Positions 4,714 to 5,946 of a stretch of 5,946 bases of DNA are shown here, in pieces (within the stretch, counting starts at the first letter, position 1; every line of letters begins with the position of its first letter). Source of the DNA: JBFLVQ01 sp040758525 (lineage in GTDB: Bacteria; Acidobacteriota; Blastocatellia; Chloracidobacteriales; JADJPF01); assembly GCA_040758525.1 (NCBI GenBank), contig JBFLVQ010000600.1:1-5946 (forward strand), given 5' to 3'. The notes under the pieces are model-generated. The model was not told the DNA's origin and ran no database searches. It worked only from the letters and a program-made list of their open reading frames with translations. The translations under genes and the position numbers were made by a program.

Positions 4714-5946
4714 TTACGACAATCCACGACGAAACAGGTAAGACAGTTTAATAAAAAATGTCCGACTATTACGTCTTAAGCCAGGTTCAAAATGGTTTGT
4801 ACGTGGATTATAACCATTGTAATTGAGATCATCATTGTATCCTAAATAAACAGCGGTTCCTGGATTGGGTGTCCAACCAACCAGAAACTGACCTTTCACC
4901 TGTGCTGCTAATGTGTCGTAATCGATGCGTGCACGCGCAAAGGTAAAGCGTGTGAAATAGTAGTTAGTTCGCAATGAATAAAGATTCTGATCAAAGGCTG
5001 TACGCTTGGTATCAGAGCGAACTAAACTACTTTTAGTGTAATCGAGTGCAATACGTAACGAATCAGTAGGCTGATATACAGCACTTAATGTTGCATATAA
5101 ACTTCGACCAGGACCGGGATCGAGGGGAGCATTTTTATTAGCCAATGCTGCCGGACTAACACGAGGGAATTTCGGGCCTGCCCCAAAATCGTAATCAATA
5201 AAGTCCCAAGAATTATCAATGGAGACCATAAATGAGTACTTCTTACTTGGTGTTGTACCGGCCTGTATTACAAAACCCTTATAGACCGTACTACGCTCAG
5301 GAGCCCCCGTAAATGCGCCTATTTGGGTAGCATCTCTTTTTGCCCCAAACTCTTCTTCAAAAATTCTTAAATAGTCTCGATATGTCTGTAAGTTGAGAAA
5401 GGTCTGCCGCTTGAAATTAAAGGTTACGCGTGGATAGTGATATGAGTAGTTCATACGCCCCTGCCAGTCGCTCTGTATCAGTGTTGTATGTAGTACACTC
5501 CAGGAGATAAGCAGAGAGTTCTGTTTAGGCTCTGAGTTGTAACGTGTAAATATAGAACCTCTGTTGATATTTGCGCGCTGGGTAAAACCAAGATCAGCAA
5601 GATAGTCCCGCGTATATCCTTGACCGGTGAGTTGTACACTTAAGTGCCGACCAGTCTTATTCAACTCGGCAAAATAACCCAATCCATTTCCTGTACGATA
5701 GATATTTTGATCTCTATCAGGGTTATAAAAGTAACGCCTAGATGTTGTGCCAAGCAGTTGAAAAGTAAAAAAGGTATTTGTATTGATGCCGATTCGCCCA
5801 TCAATACCGGCTAGTTGATTATGCTTTTCGATGAAATTGTAACTTGTCGCAATCAGCCCAATATTGGATTGCTCACCAACATCATGTCGTATACGTAGTA
5901 CTGCGACATAAGCATTCTTATCAAGAAATTTTTCGATCTGGGGTCG
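4714..5946 (-). CDS. DUF5916-type outer-membrane beta-barrel protein, C-terminal part
   Basis: The frame is open from the right edge to the TAA at 4714-4716, giving 410 visible residues; the N-terminus is outside the window. The visible part reads as a run of amphipathic beta strands with aromatic ends, typical of an outer-membrane barrel. Stretches match the style of DUF5916 proteins as I know them. An opening (D)VGEQSNIGLIAT segment is followed by AGIDGRIGINTNTFFTFQLLGT, then SWDFIDYDFGAGPKFPRVSP. A late LVGWTPNPGTAVYLGYND comes next, and the last strand is RTFFIKLSYLFR. DUF5916 proteins usually carry an N-terminal CBM9-like carbohydrate-binding domain and signal peptide, expected upstream here. 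They are common in Acidobacteriota and Bacteroidota and of unproven function, perhaps surface binding or uptake of glycans or peptides. A TonB-dependent receptor barrel is a less likely alternative. The gene is probably the promoter-proximal partner of the DinB-like gene. Confidence 0.78.
   Translation of the reverse strand, partial: RPQIEKFLDKNAYVAVLRIRHDVGEQSNIGLIATSYNFIEKHNQLAGIDGRIGINTNTFFTFQLLGTTSRRYFYNPDRDQNIYRTGNGLGYFAELNKTGRHLSVQLTGQGYTRDYLADLGFTQRANINRGSIFTRYNSEPKQNSLLISWSVLHTTLIQSDWQGRMNYSYHYPRVTFNFKRQTFLNLQTYRDYLRIFEEEFGAKRDATQIGAFTGAPERSTVYKGFVIQAGTTPSKKYSFMVSIDNSWDFIDYDFGAGPKFPRVSPAALANKNAPLDPGPGRSLYATLSAVYQPTDSLRIALDYTKSSLVRSDTKRTAFDQNLYSLRTNYYFTRFTFARARIDYDTLAAQVKGQFLVGWTPNPGTAVYLGYNDDLNYNGYNPRTNHFEPGLRRNSRTFFIKLSYLFRRGLS

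Noticed and set aside
4714..5682. Barrel gene as a complete 322-residue protein starting at a TTG at 5682
   Set aside because: The frame is open for 88 more codons to the window edge, and those codons continue the same beta-strand pattern.
1..5946. tRNA, rRNA, CRISPR array, insertion sequence, toxin-antitoxin or defence genes
   Set aside because: Reading both strands, I found no cloverleaf, repeat-spacer array, transposase motif or terminal inverted repeats, or paired small genes that would support any of these.

Overview
The window holds five protein-coding genes, two of them cut by the window edges, plus one 414-base intergenic stretch rich in structure. Three features together suggest a bacterium of the Acidobacteriota, possibly a Blastocatellia-like lineage. 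They are a Ser/Thr kinase with an N-terminal CxxC...CxxD zinc ribbon, an outer-membrane barrel that reads like the C-terminus of DUF5916 proteins, and a tandem PilZ protein. Base composition is moderate (roughly 45% GC by eye). This placement is inference from protein style; no rRNA or other marker is present.

Layout. Positions 1-1082 (minus) carry a zinc-ribbon Ser/Thr protein kinase whose C-terminus lies beyond the left edge. Positions 1131-2879 (minus) carry a family A DNA polymerase that has 3'-5' exonuclease and polymerase domains but no 5'-nuclease domain. It lies 48 bases upstream of the kinase in the same direction, so the two may share a transcript. Positions 2880-3010 form a divergent promoter region, with a -10-like box facing each way. 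Positions 3011-3814 (plus) carry a GTG-started protein with two PilZ domains, both with intact c-di-GMP binding motifs. Positions 3815-4228 contain no convincing gene. They hold competing hairpins, a short direct repeat, a near-perfect TetR/FadR-type operator palindrome, further hairpins and a strong plus-strand intrinsic terminator. Positions 4229-4684 (minus) encode a DinB-like four-helix protein with a strong Shine-Dalgarno. It follows by 29 bases a gene (4714 to the right edge, minus) encoding the C-terminal beta-barrel of a DUF5916-type outer-membrane protein.

How the genes fit together. No obvious shared pathway joins them; this looks like ordinary chromosome with two minus-strand units (polymerase-kinase, barrel-DinB) and one plus-strand c-di-GMP receptor. 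I found no defence system, mobile element, CRISPR array or toxin-antitoxin pair. The points most worth a second look are the polymerase (a natural Klenow-like enzyme with Tyr at the dideoxy-discrimination position) and the intergenic 3815-4228 block. In that block an operator-like palindrome lies about 85 bases upstream of a terminator hairpin with no recognisable gene between them.
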